From Chitinasiproducens palmae (GTDB taxonomy: Bacteria; Pseudomonadota; Gammaproteobacteria; Burkholderiales; Burkholderiaceae), in contig NZ_FNLO01000001.1 in NCBI RefSeq assembly GCF_900095735.1, positions 292,335 through 356,334 on the forward strand: a DNA stretch of 64,000 bases. The letters run 5' to 3'. The position numbers and the translations under genes are program-made. This document shows, piece by piece, positions 26,969-35,168 of this stretch. The notes beneath the pieces are model-generated. The model was not told the origin of the DNA and made no database searches. It worked only from the letters and a program-made list of their open reading frames with translations. The stretch's first letter is position 1. Each line of letters begins with the position of its first letter.

Positions 26969-27870
26969 TCTGTCTCTCCTTTCGATTCGTAACGTGCTTG
27001 CTCAGCGATCAGGGCGGTATCGGTCCGCGTACCGGCGGCGCGGCGCGCGATGATGCCGTCGGACGCGACGTGAGGCTGGTCGAAGGGTGAGCCTGCAGGT
27101 GCTTCCGAACGCGGCGCACTGGCCGCGGCAGGCGTGCGTGCCGGTGCATTTTTGAGCTCGTGTTCCAGCCCCTCCGCCAGGGCGGCGATCGCCCGGCGAC
27201 GCAGCATATGCGTGTCGACACCCAATTGCTTCGGCAGGGCGCGTGCCGGTAGCAGGCGCATGGCCGCATCCGCCGCTTCGAACACGAATGCGCGGCCCGC
27301 CCATTCAAGCGCGAAGCACGCACCGCCGGTCTCGACGACGACACTGCCGGCCGGCGGGCGCGCACCGCCGAGTCCCGCGCGCAGGGCCGGTGCAAGGGCA
27401 GCGGCGCTGTCCGGCAAACGCACTTTCAGGACGGTGCCCGCCACCGCATCGCCACGCTGGCGAAAGTCGTCGGACAGTTCCTCCAACAACTGGCGGCAGA
27501 CGCTCTCGCTATCCAGGCGAGCGGCGAGCGCGTGGCGAGCGTCGTCGAGTTGTTCGCGCATTTCGGCGAGCATCAAATCCGCCATGTGATCGAACGAATC
27601 GATGCATGTGCGGACCGCGCCGGCATAGCCGTCCGCGTAGCCCGATGCGAATGACAGACGGCAGATCGCGTCTGCTTCGCGCTGAGCTTGTTTGACGATG
27701 TGTCGTGCATGGCGATGGGCGTCCCGTAGCAGGGCATCGGCGCGCGTCGCCGCGCGTTTGGTAGCGCACGGAAGCAGCACGCCGTCGACGCGCGTGGCGG
27801 GACGGGATGCGTCGCCGCCGGCGCGGGTCCGGTATCGCGACAGGCCGGGCAAATCAGGGAAGTCGTGCAT
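26965..27870 (-). CDS. sctL: T3SS stator protein SctL (OrgB family)
   Basis: A 301-residue protein in the place of OrgB. The central part is a long charged helix (TRADALLRDAHRHARHIVKQAQREADAI) followed by FASGYADGYAGAV and a C-terminal globular part (GSVVVETGGACFALEWAGR). This agrees with the HrpE/YscL/FliH family that links the ATPase SctN to the cytoplasmic sorting platform and restrains it. The ATG at 27870 lies inside the end of sctK (17-base overlap). The tail after residue 240 is Ala/Pro-rich and not conserved. Confidence 0.8.
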   Translation of the reverse strand: MHDFPDLPGLSRYRTRAGGDASRPATRVDGVLLPCATKRAATRADALLRDAHRHARHIVKQAQREADAICRLSFASGYADGYAGAVRTCIDSFDHMADLMLAEMREQLDDARHALAARLDSESVCRQLLEELSDDFRQRGDAVAGTVLKVRLPDSAAALAPALRAGLGGARPPAGSVVVETGGACFALEWAGRAFVFEAADAAMRLLPARALPKQLGVDTHMLRRRAIAALAEGLEHELKNAPARTPAAASAPRSEAPAGSPFDQPHVASDGIIARRAAGTRTDTALIAEQARYESKGETE

Positions 27871-28648
27871 GGATGAAGGCGAAGGCAAGCCAGTTGCGAA
27901 TGGTGGTCTCGGAGACGCCAGGCACCGACGGCGAGGCGTCGTTGTACGCTGGCTCGGTCAGCGCATCGGCTGAGCAAACGGTCGCGCTGATTGTCGGGCG
28001 AGGCATCGTTGTCGCGAGCGGGCGTGCCTGGCTTGCCAGATCGTCGTCGCCTGCACCGGGCAGGCCGCCGCGCGTTGCGACCGTGGAGCTGAACAGCAAG
28101 GGTAGACGTTCGCGCAACGCGGCGGGCCAGGTGGCGAATAGCGGCGCGATGCTCGTCAGTCCCACGGATGCGAGGCTGTCGTGCGCCTGCTCCGGCGAGA
28201 CGGTTCCCGTCAGCCAAGCAGACTCGGCAGTGAAACCGCGACGTGCGGCCGCACTGAGCGCGGCTGAAACGGTTGGCAAGGGTAGGCGCAGGAACGCCAA
28301 CAGCCGAGCGTCCAATGTGCGATGCAGTGAGCCGGTCAGGAGGGTGCCATGCATCAGTCTCGCGCCGATCAGCGCCGCGACCCGTGGCAAGTTCCGCCAC
28401 TCCCGGATGCAGCGTTCGCACAGCGCGTCGAGTCGGGTATCCGATGCCATGCGACCCTGCAGCCGGTAGATGCGGCGAAGGTAAGCGTGCGCGAGCGCCG
28501 GCGGCAGCCCCGCGATGGCCGGCAAACCACGTCGGCGCGCCGGATGCAGGTAGCTGGACGGGGCGTACAGCACAGTCAACAGGGCGGCAGCCGTGTCACG
28601 GTCCAGTGCTCCGAGCGGGGTCGCGGCCGAGCAGTGCTCATCGGGCAT
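27854..28648 (-). CDS. sctK: T3SS sorting-platform protein SctK (OrgA family)
   Basis: A 264-residue protein assigned to the SctK/OrgA family mainly by position between sctJ and sctL. Family-like features are SSYLHPARRRGLPAIAGLPP near the N-terminus, the helical LRRIYRLQGRMASDTRLDALCERCIREWRNLP and WLTGTVSPEQAHDSLASVGL. SctK connects the SctD ring with the SctQ pods in the cytoplasm. The ATG at 28648 overlaps the end of sctJ by 11 bases; the longer frame upstream is the shadow of sctJ. Confidence 0.78.
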   Translation of the reverse strand: MPDEHCSAATPLGALDRDTAAALLTVLYAPSSYLHPARRRGLPAIAGLPPALAHAYLRRIYRLQGRMASDTRLDALCERCIREWRNLPRVAALIGARLMHGTLLTGSLHRTLDARLLAFLRLPLPTVSAALSAAARRGFTAESAWLTGTVSPEQAHDSLASVGLTSIAPLFATWPAALRERLPLLFSSTVATRGGLPGAGDDDLASQARPLATTMPRPTISATVCSADALTEPAYNDASPSVPGVSETTIRNWLAFAFIHARLP

Positions 28649-29726
28649 CGCCGTCCCCAGGCAGCGCGGTGGCGGTCGAATGCGTCGCGGACGAGGGAGC
28701 CACGCGCGATGCGTCATGCGGCGGCGCGCCCGTGCTGAATGCGTCGCCATTGCGGTCTCGGAAGCGGACCCCGAAGCGGTGCCCGAAGCGCAAAACCGCG
28801 GCATGAACGATCGCTGCGACACGCGCCATCAGCGACGCCGGTACTGGCCGGCCCGGCGCGACGTGGGCGGCCGCGCTCGTCTCGCCCGGACGCATCGTCG
28901 GAGTGCCGTGCCGACCGCGAAGCGCCAACCAGAATGTCACCGCCACCGCCGCCAGAAAAGACGCCGCACCGATGCGCAGCGGCATCGAAAAGCCGGGTTC
29001 GGCCGGCGCACGCGTTCGCGGTCTGGATGGCGGCGCCGGTGGGTTGCTGGCGTCGAGAACGACAGATATGTTCGCCGTGTCGAGGTCGGCCACGCTGTTC
29101 CCGACGAACCGTTTCACGGTGGCGATCAGCCAGGTCTCGTCGCCCTCGCCACGTTCGTCCTCCCGATAGTGCAGCAGCACCGAGGCACGCATCGCTTGGG
29201 TTTTCCTTGTCTCCAGGGTGCCCGGCATCGGATAGCTCAGATGGACCCGCACGCTCACCACGCCGGCCAACGTGGCAAGCGTCTGTTCGAGCCGCTGTTC
29301 GATGTAGGAAAGGACGCGTGTACGTTCCGCCGCGGGCGACGTGATCAGCGCGTCCCCGGGAAAGGCCTGGCTGACCTCGACGGGCGTCCGACCGGGCAAT
29401 TCGTAGCGCCGTAACAGATCCACTGCGAGCGCGAAGTCCGCTGGCGCGACATCCACCGCGTAGCCTGCCTTGTCAACCGGCGTCTTGCGCGCTTCAACGC
29501 CGTTACGCAGCAGCACCGCCACCACCGTGTTCGCGCGCTGTTGATCCAGCGCGTCGAGCAGGCGCGTGTCGTGGTCGCAACCTGACAGCAGCAGTACCGC
29601 GAGTAACGTGAAGCCGCTGCTGCTGCGGCGGCGGCTGCGGCGGTTGGAGCGCGGGCGAGGCAGAGCGCAAAGCGCGGAGCGAAGGCGATCGCTGCCGGAC
29701 TGCCATGCATCGGTTTCACTGAGCAC
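28638..29726 (-). CDS. sctJ: T3SS inner-membrane ring lipoprotein SctJ (PrgK family)
   Basis: A 362-residue YscJ/HrcJ/PrgK lipoprotein forming the inner ring of the basal body. The lipobox LLLSGC is followed by DHDTRLLDALDQQRANTVVAVLLRNG, then the ring-building domain with EQTLATLAGVVSVRVHLSYP and SVLLHY, and a C-terminal membrane helix (IGAASFLAAVAVTFWLAL). The only suitable start found is a GTG at 29726, overlapping sctI by 11 bases, which leaves an unusually long basic region of about 36 residues before the signal helix. The cytoplasmic tail after the helix is longer than usual. Confidence 0.9.
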   Translation of the reverse strand: MLSETDAWQSGSDRLRSALCALPRPRSNRRSRRRSSSGFTLLAVLLLSGCDHDTRLLDALDQQRANTVVAVLLRNGVEARKTPVDKAGYAVDVAPADFALAVDLLRRYELPGRTPVEVSQAFPGDALITSPAAERTRVLSYIEQRLEQTLATLAGVVSVRVHLSYPMPGTLETRKTQAMRASVLLHYREDERGEGDETWLIATVKRFVGNSVADLDTANISVVLDASNPPAPPSRPRTRAPAEPGFSMPLRIGAASFLAAVAVTFWLALRGRHGTPTMRPGETSAAAHVAPGRPVPASLMARVAAIVHAAVLRFGHRFGVRFRDRNGDAFSTGAPPHDASRVAPSSATHSTATALPGDGDAR

Positions 29727-30129
29727 GAGCCAGCGTCTCGATTGCACCGACGAATTTGCGCGCCAATGTGCTCGCCAATGCGAACTCGTTGCTTGCGTCG
29801 CCCAGGGTTGCCTGCAGGCGCAGCAGTGCGGCGGCATCCTGACCGGCGCTGCCGTCGGCGAAGGCGGTGATCTGCGCGTGATACGACGCTTCGCGGCCCG
29901 CCAGCCGCGCATAGGTCGCGCGTAGCGCCGCGCCGAGTCCGACGTCGACCGCGTTCGGCATGTCACCGACCGGGCGCAGGTGGGCGACGGCGATCCCTGC
30001 CTCCCGGTCCGCAAGACCGTCGAGCCGGAGCGGTGCGAGCGGAGACGCTGTGCCGCCAGAGGCGACGGGCGCGATCGGCGTGGACCAGCGCGGCATCGCC
30101 TGACCCGCCATCAGATGAAGAATCGACAT
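29716..30129 (-). CDS. sctI: T3SS inner rod protein SctI (PrgJ position)
   Basis: A 137-residue protein between the needle and SctJ genes, the place of prgJ. The C-terminal helix NEFALASTLARKFVGAIETLARAQ fits rod proteins, where this end anchors the needle base in the export gate. The N-terminal half is Ala/Pro-rich and not conserved. Identification rests on size, position and the C-terminus. The coding region ends inside the start of sctJ. Confidence 0.78.
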   Translation of the reverse strand: MSILHLMAGQAMPRWSTPIAPVASGGTASPLAPLRLDGLADREAGIAVAHLRPVGDMPNAVDVGLGAALRATYARLAGREASYHAQITAFADGSAGQDAAALLRLQATLGDASNEFALASTLARKFVGAIETLARAQ

Positions 30130-30134
30130 GGTGC

Positions 30135-30401
30135 TCAGCGCAGGTTCGACAGAGTCGTCGCGGCAATGTCGCGATGCGCCTTGACCGTCGCGCTCTGTGC
30201 ATTTCGAAAGAGCGTGTACGCGGACAAGGCGGACTGATACTGGGCCAGCTTGAACGCAGAACTGGCGTCGCCTTCGATCGCAGCCTGCGCCGCCTCGAGT
30301 TTCGCTTTCAGCTGGGTGGCACCCACTTCGAAGGCCTGCGACCTGTCGATTACCTCGATGCCGGTCAGCGTGATGGTGGGGAGCACGGTCTCTTCGGGCA
30401 T
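30135..30401 (-). CDS. sctF: T3SS needle protein SctF (PrgI/BsaL family)
   Basis: An 88-residue needle subunit. The C-terminal half KLAQYQSALSAYTLFRNAQS followed by TVKAHRDIAATTLSNLR matches the PrgI/MxiH/BsaL signature (LAxYQSxLSxYTLxRNAQS). The N-terminus, normally carrying a Pro-x-x-Pro turn, is unusual (LPTITLTGIEVIDRSQAFE) and needs attention. The ATG at 30401 follows the sctD stop by 5 bases; a longer upstream frame is rejected. Confidence 0.9.
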   Translation of the reverse strand: MPEETVLPTITLTGIEVIDRSQAFEVGATQLKAKLEAAQAAIEGDASSAFKLAQYQSALSAYTLFRNAQSATVKAHRDIAATTLSNLR

Positions 30402-30406
30402 GACTG

Positions 30407-31786
30407 CTATCCTTTCAGAACGTCGGGGAAGTACCAATGGCCGGGGGCGAGCAGTACGTAGCCCGCGCGGCCGTCGAGATGCGATTTACCGTCGCGTGGG
30501 TCACGCAACGGCTCGAAGTCGATCCGCACCAGTGTGTCGCCCCACTGGGCGCGAAAATGCTGTAACGGCGCGCGCATGCTTTGACGGGTGGCATCGTCCA
30601 GACGTGCGGCCGGCGAGAGGCGGATGCCGTTGCCGTGCCGCTGTTCCCGCATCGGGATGCCTGCCTGAACGAACAGCGCCCGCGCCGCGGCAATGGCGGC
30701 GTTGGCCGGCACATATTCGAGTTCTGGAATCGGAACGGCGGGCGCAAGACCGGCGAGCGCGGCTTTGAAACGCGCTGCCAAGCGCGCGCGCACGGGCGAC
30801 GGCGTGCCATCGTCGAGAAGGACGACTCGACCTGCGCCGGACGCCAAGCGGATGGCAACCGGCTTCAGACCGGCTTGCATCGCGGCCTGGTGGACCGATC
30901 GTCGGGCCTCGACGCCGGCCAGCCGCTGCGGCATCGCTGCCGTAAGCAGCGCCCCGCCGCGCGCGCGCTCGGGCGGCGCCACCATGCGGGTTTGCGATTC
31001 GCGCTCGGTTTGCCGCTCGGCAAGGGCGCCCGGCAGGGCCCGCGCTGCCGCCGCCGCGATCGAGCCGACGACGCACAGCATCGCGACGGCCGACAACAGC
31101 CGTCGCCGCAGCGGCAGCCTGCCCGCCCGGCGGGGTGGTTGGGGTGCCTCGGCATGTCGGGCGCTGGCGTCGGCGCCTGCCCCCGCTGCGACGTCACCAG
31201 CCTGCCCGTCGGGGAGCGATGCGTTCGATGCGCAAGCCGATGAGAGCCCCGACGCCAAAGCCGCCGACGCGTCGCGCAACGCGTCCGGCGATGCATCCGC
31301 TGGTGCATCCGGTGATGCATCGGGGGGCAGAAGGACCGCTTCCTCCCAAGCCGCGTCGATCGGTTTCAACGCGAAGCTGAGTCCGGCATAGCTGACGCGG
31401 CGTTGCAGTTCGAAACAGGCGGTCGTGTCGTGGCCGATGTCGGTTACCGAAAACCGACCGCTCAGGGCAGTGTCAGACAGATCGATTCGCAACGCGACGT
31501 CGGTTTGCGCCGCCAGCCAGACGGTTCGACCATTGGCCTCGGTCAGCGCCCGGTCCAGCAGATCGGCCGCCACCGCTTCTCGTCCGTTCATGCTGGCCGG
31601 CGCCACGACCGAAGTCGGCGCCTCGCCCGCATCGCCAGCTGCACGCGCGGGCCCGGGCGGTGCCCCCGGTCGTCCCGGCCCAGCGACGATGAGATAGCGG
31701 TCGCGCTCCAGCGGCACCTCGGTCCCTGCCATCGTTCCAGACAGGATGCGCAACGCAAAGAGCAGTTCAATGTTGCGGTCGATCAT
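30407..31786 (-). CDS. sctD: T3SS inner-membrane ring protein SctD (PrgH/BsaM family)
   Basis: A 459-residue protein at the head of the minus-strand arm. The N-terminal cytoplasmic domain (FALRILSGTMAGTEVPLERDRYLIV) has the fork-head-like beginning of PrgH. An Asp-Ala-Pro-Ser-rich spacer (about residues 150-190, repeated DASPDA units) leads to one membrane helix (LLSAVAMLCVVGSIAAAAARAL) and a periplasmic ring domain ending GYVLLAPGHWYFPDVLKG, which matches the PrgH C-terminus. It forms the outer of the two inner-membrane rings with SctJ. Confidence 0.88.
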   Translation of the reverse strand: MIDRNIELLFALRILSGTMAGTEVPLERDRYLIVAGPGRPGAPPGPARAAGDAGEAPTSVVAPASMNGREAVAADLLDRALTEANGRTVWLAAQTDVALRIDLSDTALSGRFSVTDIGHDTTACFELQRRVSYAGLSFALKPIDAAWEEAVLLPPDASPDAPADASPDALRDASAALASGLSSACASNASLPDGQAGDVAAGAGADASARHAEAPQPPRRAGRLPLRRRLLSAVAMLCVVGSIAAAAARALPGALAERQTERESQTRMVAPPERARGGALLTAAMPQRLAGVEARRSVHQAAMQAGLKPVAIRLASGAGRVVLLDDGTPSPVRARLAARFKAALAGLAPAVPIPELEYVPANAAIAAARALFVQAGIPMREQRHGNGIRLSPAARLDDATRQSMRAPLQHFRAQWGDTLVRIDFEPLRDPRDGKSHLDGRAGYVLLAPGHWYFPDVLKG

Positions 31787-32227
31787 GACGGGTGAGCGGT
31801 TCGGCTACTAGGAGGCGGGCCGGCGAGCGGCGCATGCGGAGCGTCTGCAGTTGCTTGGGATCGCGCCATGGCAAGGCCGATGCTGACTTGCCCGCGCGAC
31901 TGTTGTCTTCAGCTGGCGACTTCGACCGCCGTACGCGTCAAGCCGCAAACGCAACCTAAGCCGCCGTATCGGCGCGCAAGCGATATAGCGAGGCATTGTA
32001 TGGACTGACGTCGGCAAGTGAATGAATCGTGCGTGATCCGCAGGTGATTTGGCGTCTCCAATTGCGACCGACTATCGAACGCGCAATTGAAACATTTTTA
32101 AGATCGATGAAGCGACACGTTGTCGTCCTTGACCAATTGATAAGTAGTGCGAGAGAGTTTACGTGGGAGATGAAGCCAGCTCATAACCCATCATTGCTGC
32201 CGCAACTTGACGTCCCGGGTAACACCG
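31787..32227. promoter_or_regulatory. Divergent promoter region between the two T3SS arms
   Basis: No gene is supported. This is the only sizeable non-coding gap inside the cluster before sctU, and it separates the oppositely oriented sctD and invF-type genes, so promoters for both arms should lie here. Positions 32080-32165 are distinctly AT-richer than the surroundings (AAACATTTTTAAGATCGATG, CCAATTGATAAGTAG). No regulator site could be named. Confidence 0.55.
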
Positions 32228-33208
32228 ATGTCGGAGTCGAGAGCGGTGGCACTGTCTCCCTCCACGTGGTCTCACTATTCGATGACAATGAGCCAGAGCG
32301 CCCAGCCAAGCCGCCCCTATGACCGTCCTGACTGGCGCGTGGTGCGCCGCGCCGCCACTGTTGAACTGGAGGGCGCCTCGCTGTGGCTGGTCAAGCCGGC
32401 TGCCGAAAGCGCGACGCTTTCCCTCTGGCGCCAAAGCGGCGAGACGACCGACGTTGCGGTATGCAACGAGGCGAGCGGCGTGGTGTTGGGCTGCGCGAAG
32501 CCGTTGAAGTTGCGCTGCGACGACCAGATGTGGCGTCTGCGCCGTCTGCCGCTGCGCAAAGCATGTGCGCTGCTCGCCTGCCTGGACGGCGCCAGCGCCG
32601 AGCATGCGCCAGTGCCGACGCAGCGGCCGCCGCTCGGCGGTTTCCCGACCACGCACGACGCGAGCGCTCAACCGGACGGCGCCGGTGTGGGTGGCGCCGA
32701 CCGTGCGCTGCCGCGCGACATGCCGCCGCCGACGCGCTGGACCGCAGTCGGTCGTCCGGCATTCGTGGTATGCGCGGCCGACGCAACGAACTTCCGACAG
32801 TTCGAGCGCTGGCTGATCCGAGGACAACTCGAGCGCGATATACGTCAGTCCGCGCTGTTCGACTTTTTTCGTCGCGAGGAGGCCTACAAGCTGATGGGTT
32901 TCCTGCTGCAGCAGGGCATTGGCGCGGCTTCGACCCGCATGCTGGGCGAACGCTACGGACTTTCCGAGACGCACTTCCGGCGGCTGTGTCGCACGATGCT
33001 CGGACGCAGCCTGAAGACGGAACTGCGGCGTTGGCGCGCGGTCAACGCGCTATTCGAGATTGTCAATGGCCGAGGGACGATGACGCATATCGCGATGCGA
33101 GGCGGCTACGCCACGCCATCGCATCTGTCCCGCGAAATCCGAGAATTCTTCGGCGGCTCGCCTACGCAACTCAGACTTGCCAGCGCCCGGCAACTCGGCC
33201 ATGCGTGA
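32228..33208 (+). CDS. AraC-type T3SS regulator (InvF/BsaN family)
   Basis: A 326-residue activator located directly before the secretin gene, as invF and bsaN are. The C-terminal AraC domain is clear: GIGAASTRMLGERYGLSETHFRRLCRTMLGRSLKTELRRWRAVNALFEI as landmark region (residues about 240-290), then ATPSHLSREIREFFGGSPTQ. The N-terminal half is not conserved. In Salmonella and B. pseudomallei this regulator works with the SicA/BicA chaperone to switch on translocator and effector genes; the same is inferred here. The start is uncertain among TTG 32207, ATG 32228 and ATG 32282. Confidence 0.85.
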   Translation: MSESRAVALSPSTWSHYSMTMSQSAQPSRPYDRPDWRVVRRAATVELEGASLWLVKPAAESATLSLWRQSGETTDVAVCNEASGVVLGCAKPLKLRCDDQMWRLRRLPLRKACALLACLDGASAEHAPVPTQRPPLGGFPTTHDASAQPDGAGVGGADRALPRDMPPPTRWTAVGRPAFVVCAADATNFRQFERWLIRGQLERDIRQSALFDFFRREEAYKLMGFLLQQGIGAASTRMLGERYGLSETHFRRLCRTMLGRSLKTELRRWRAVNALFEIVNGRGTMTHIAMRGGYATPSHLSREIREFFGGSPTQLRLASARQLGHA

Positions 33209-35168
33209 GCCGGTGGCTGCAGTGGCACCACGCAGGGCGGGCGACAGATCGATTGAGAGGCGCGGGGTTGCGGACACGCGCGTTGCCCGGCGGCGTTCCA
33301 GGGCAACGGTTGTCCGGGTGCTGGTTGCCTGCCTCGTCGCGCAGCCAGCGATGCAGGCGCGGGCCGAAGGGGTGGCGGCACCGCTCGCCCCGGAGCGCGC
33401 TTCCGTCGACGCAGGCGAGGAGGCGCCCGCGCCGGATGCGACCGGCTTCGTGGCACGCGACGTTTCAATGAAGGAACTGCTCAACGCGGTGAGCGGCGCG
33501 CTGCGCAAGCCGATTGTCGCGAGCGCGGCGGTACAGCGCCGCCGGATCAGCGGCACCTTCGATCTGTCGAAGCCCGATGCGCTGCTGCGCCAGCTTGCCG
33601 ATCGCCTGGCGCTGCTCACCTATGACGACGGCAGCGCACGTTATGTGTATGACGCGAACGAGACGCGCAATGCCGTGATCCGCACCCGGCAAGTGACACT
33701 CGGCGACGTGAGAAGGTTCCTGGCGGGCAGCGGTCTGCTTGACCGTCGCTTTGGGCTGCGCGGCGACGACGCGGCCCGCGTCTTCTATGTATCGGGCGTG
33801 CCGATCTATGTCGAGTTGGTGGAGGCGGCATCGCGTTATCTCGACGCGGCGCGTACCCCGACCGGCGGCGGCTGGGCCGTGCGTGTGGTGCCGCTGCAGC
33901 ATGCGTTCGTCGTGGATCGCGACATCGACATGCGCGGCACGTCGGTAAAGGTGCCAGGAATGGTGACCATGTTGCAGCGCCTTCTTGGAGAGGCCAATGC
34001 GACCGCGGCACGGCCGCTGTTGCGCGACGGCGCGCCGCTGCCGACGTGGCATGCCGCGGCAGGCGCTGTCCCGCCCGGCGCCGACGCCGCGGCTCGGGCC
34101 GGCAACGACGCGCGGGCTGGCGCGCAGGAGTGGCGGGGCGAGCGTGGCGCGACGCAGTTGCTGCGGCAGGCATCGGTGCCGCCGATGCCCATGGCCGAGC
34201 CGGTGTCGGCGGCTCCGGACGCCCGTGCGAACGCGCCGGCCGGCGCCGATCTCGGACGCGAGGGCGGGGCAACGGGTTTCACGGTGTCGACTGACGCGCA
34301 GGGCGTGCGAGTCGTCGCGCACCCGGAAACCAACAGCATCGTGCTGTTCGGTCCGGCGGAGCGCCTGCCGGAAATCGAGTCCCTGGTGCGCCGTCTCGAT
34401 GTGCAGAAGCGACAGCTGCAATTGTCGCTTTGGATCATCGACGTCAAGAAGTCATCGTTCGATCGGCTGGGCGTGGACTGGTCCGGCGCGGCGCGCCTGG
34501 GGGGCGCACAAGTCCGCTTCAACGATGACGGCCTGCTGGCCAGCACGCTGGATGGCACGAGCTTTCTTGCACGGGTTCACGCGTTGATGCAGACCGACGA
34601 TGCCACGGTGGTGTCGCGGCCCATCCTGCTGACGCAGGAGAATCAGCCGGCCATGTTCGACCGCAGCGAGACGTTCTATACCCGGCTGCAGGGCGAGCGC
34701 GCGGTCAGCCTGGACAGCATCACCTTCGGCACGATGATCAACGTCCAGTCCCGTTTGTCGACAGAGGCCGACGAGATCGAGATGGCTGTCGGGGTCGAGG
34801 ATGGCAGCGCGACGCCGAACAGCCTGGCAGTCGGTTCCGACATGAGCCTGCCGGTGGTGTATCGGACCCGGTTGAGTACGGTGGCGCGGGTACCGCGTGG
34901 GAAAAGCCTGTTGATCGGTGGCAGCACGCTGTCGCTGACGGACGACCGTGCTTCGTCGATTCCCGGGCTGTCGTCGATCCCGTGGCTAGGGCGGCTGTTC
35001 CGCAGCGTCTCGAAGCAACGTCACGAGGTCGCGCGTCTGTTCCTGATCGAGCCCCGCGTGCTCGACGCCGGCGCAAGCTGGTCCGACGGGCAGCCTTTCG
35101 AGACAGGCGCCGTGGAACGCAACGCGCGTCTGCGCGACACGGTGCACTTGCTCAAGGAGTTCATGTGA
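33201..35168 (+). CDS. sctC: T3SS outer-membrane secretin SctC (InvG family)
   Basis: A 655-residue secretin. After a signal peptide ending near QPAMQARAEG come the N0 domain (FVARDVSMKELLNAVSGAL), N1/N3 domains with VRVVPLQHAFVVDRDI, and the secretin core with LSLWIIDVKKSSFDRLGVDW, VVSRPILLTQENQPAMFD and RVPRGKSLLIGGSTLS, ending SIPWLGRLFRSVSKQRHEVARLFLIEPR. An Ala/Gly/Pro-rich spacer of about 70 residues interrupts the N3 region. The ATG at 33201 overlaps the regulator's stop by 8 bases. The end overlaps sctW. Confidence 0.93.
   Translation: MREPVAAVAPRRAGDRSIERRGVADTRVARRRSRATVVRVLVACLVAQPAMQARAEGVAAPLAPERASVDAGEEAPAPDATGFVARDVSMKELLNAVSGALRKPIVASAAVQRRRISGTFDLSKPDALLRQLADRLALLTYDDGSARYVYDANETRNAVIRTRQVTLGDVRRFLAGSGLLDRRFGLRGDDAARVFYVSGVPIYVELVEAASRYLDAARTPTGGGWAVRVVPLQHAFVVDRDIDMRGTSVKVPGMVTMLQRLLGEANATAARPLLRDGAPLPTWHAAAGAVPPGADAAARAGNDARAGAQEWRGERGATQLLRQASVPPMPMAEPVSAAPDARANAPAGADLGREGGATGFTVSTDAQGVRVVAHPETNSIVLFGPAERLPEIESLVRRLDVQKRQLQLSLWIIDVKKSSFDRLGVDWSGAARLGGAQVRFNDDGLLASTLDGTSFLARVHALMQTDDATVVSRPILLTQENQPAMFDRSETFYTRLQGERAVSLDSITFGTMINVQSRLSTEADEIEMAVGVEDGSATPNSLAVGSDMSLPVVYRTRLSTVARVPRGKSLLIGGSTLSLTDDRASSIPGLSSIPWLGRLFRSVSKQRHEVARLFLIEPRVLDAGASWSDGQPFETGAVERNARLRDTVHLLKEFM

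Noticed and set aside
24615..27053. An 812-codon plus-strand frame opposite the PoxB-like gene and the 81-residue gene
   Set aside because: Antisense shadow of the TPP enzyme; no recognisable motif, and the minus-strand protein is well conserved.
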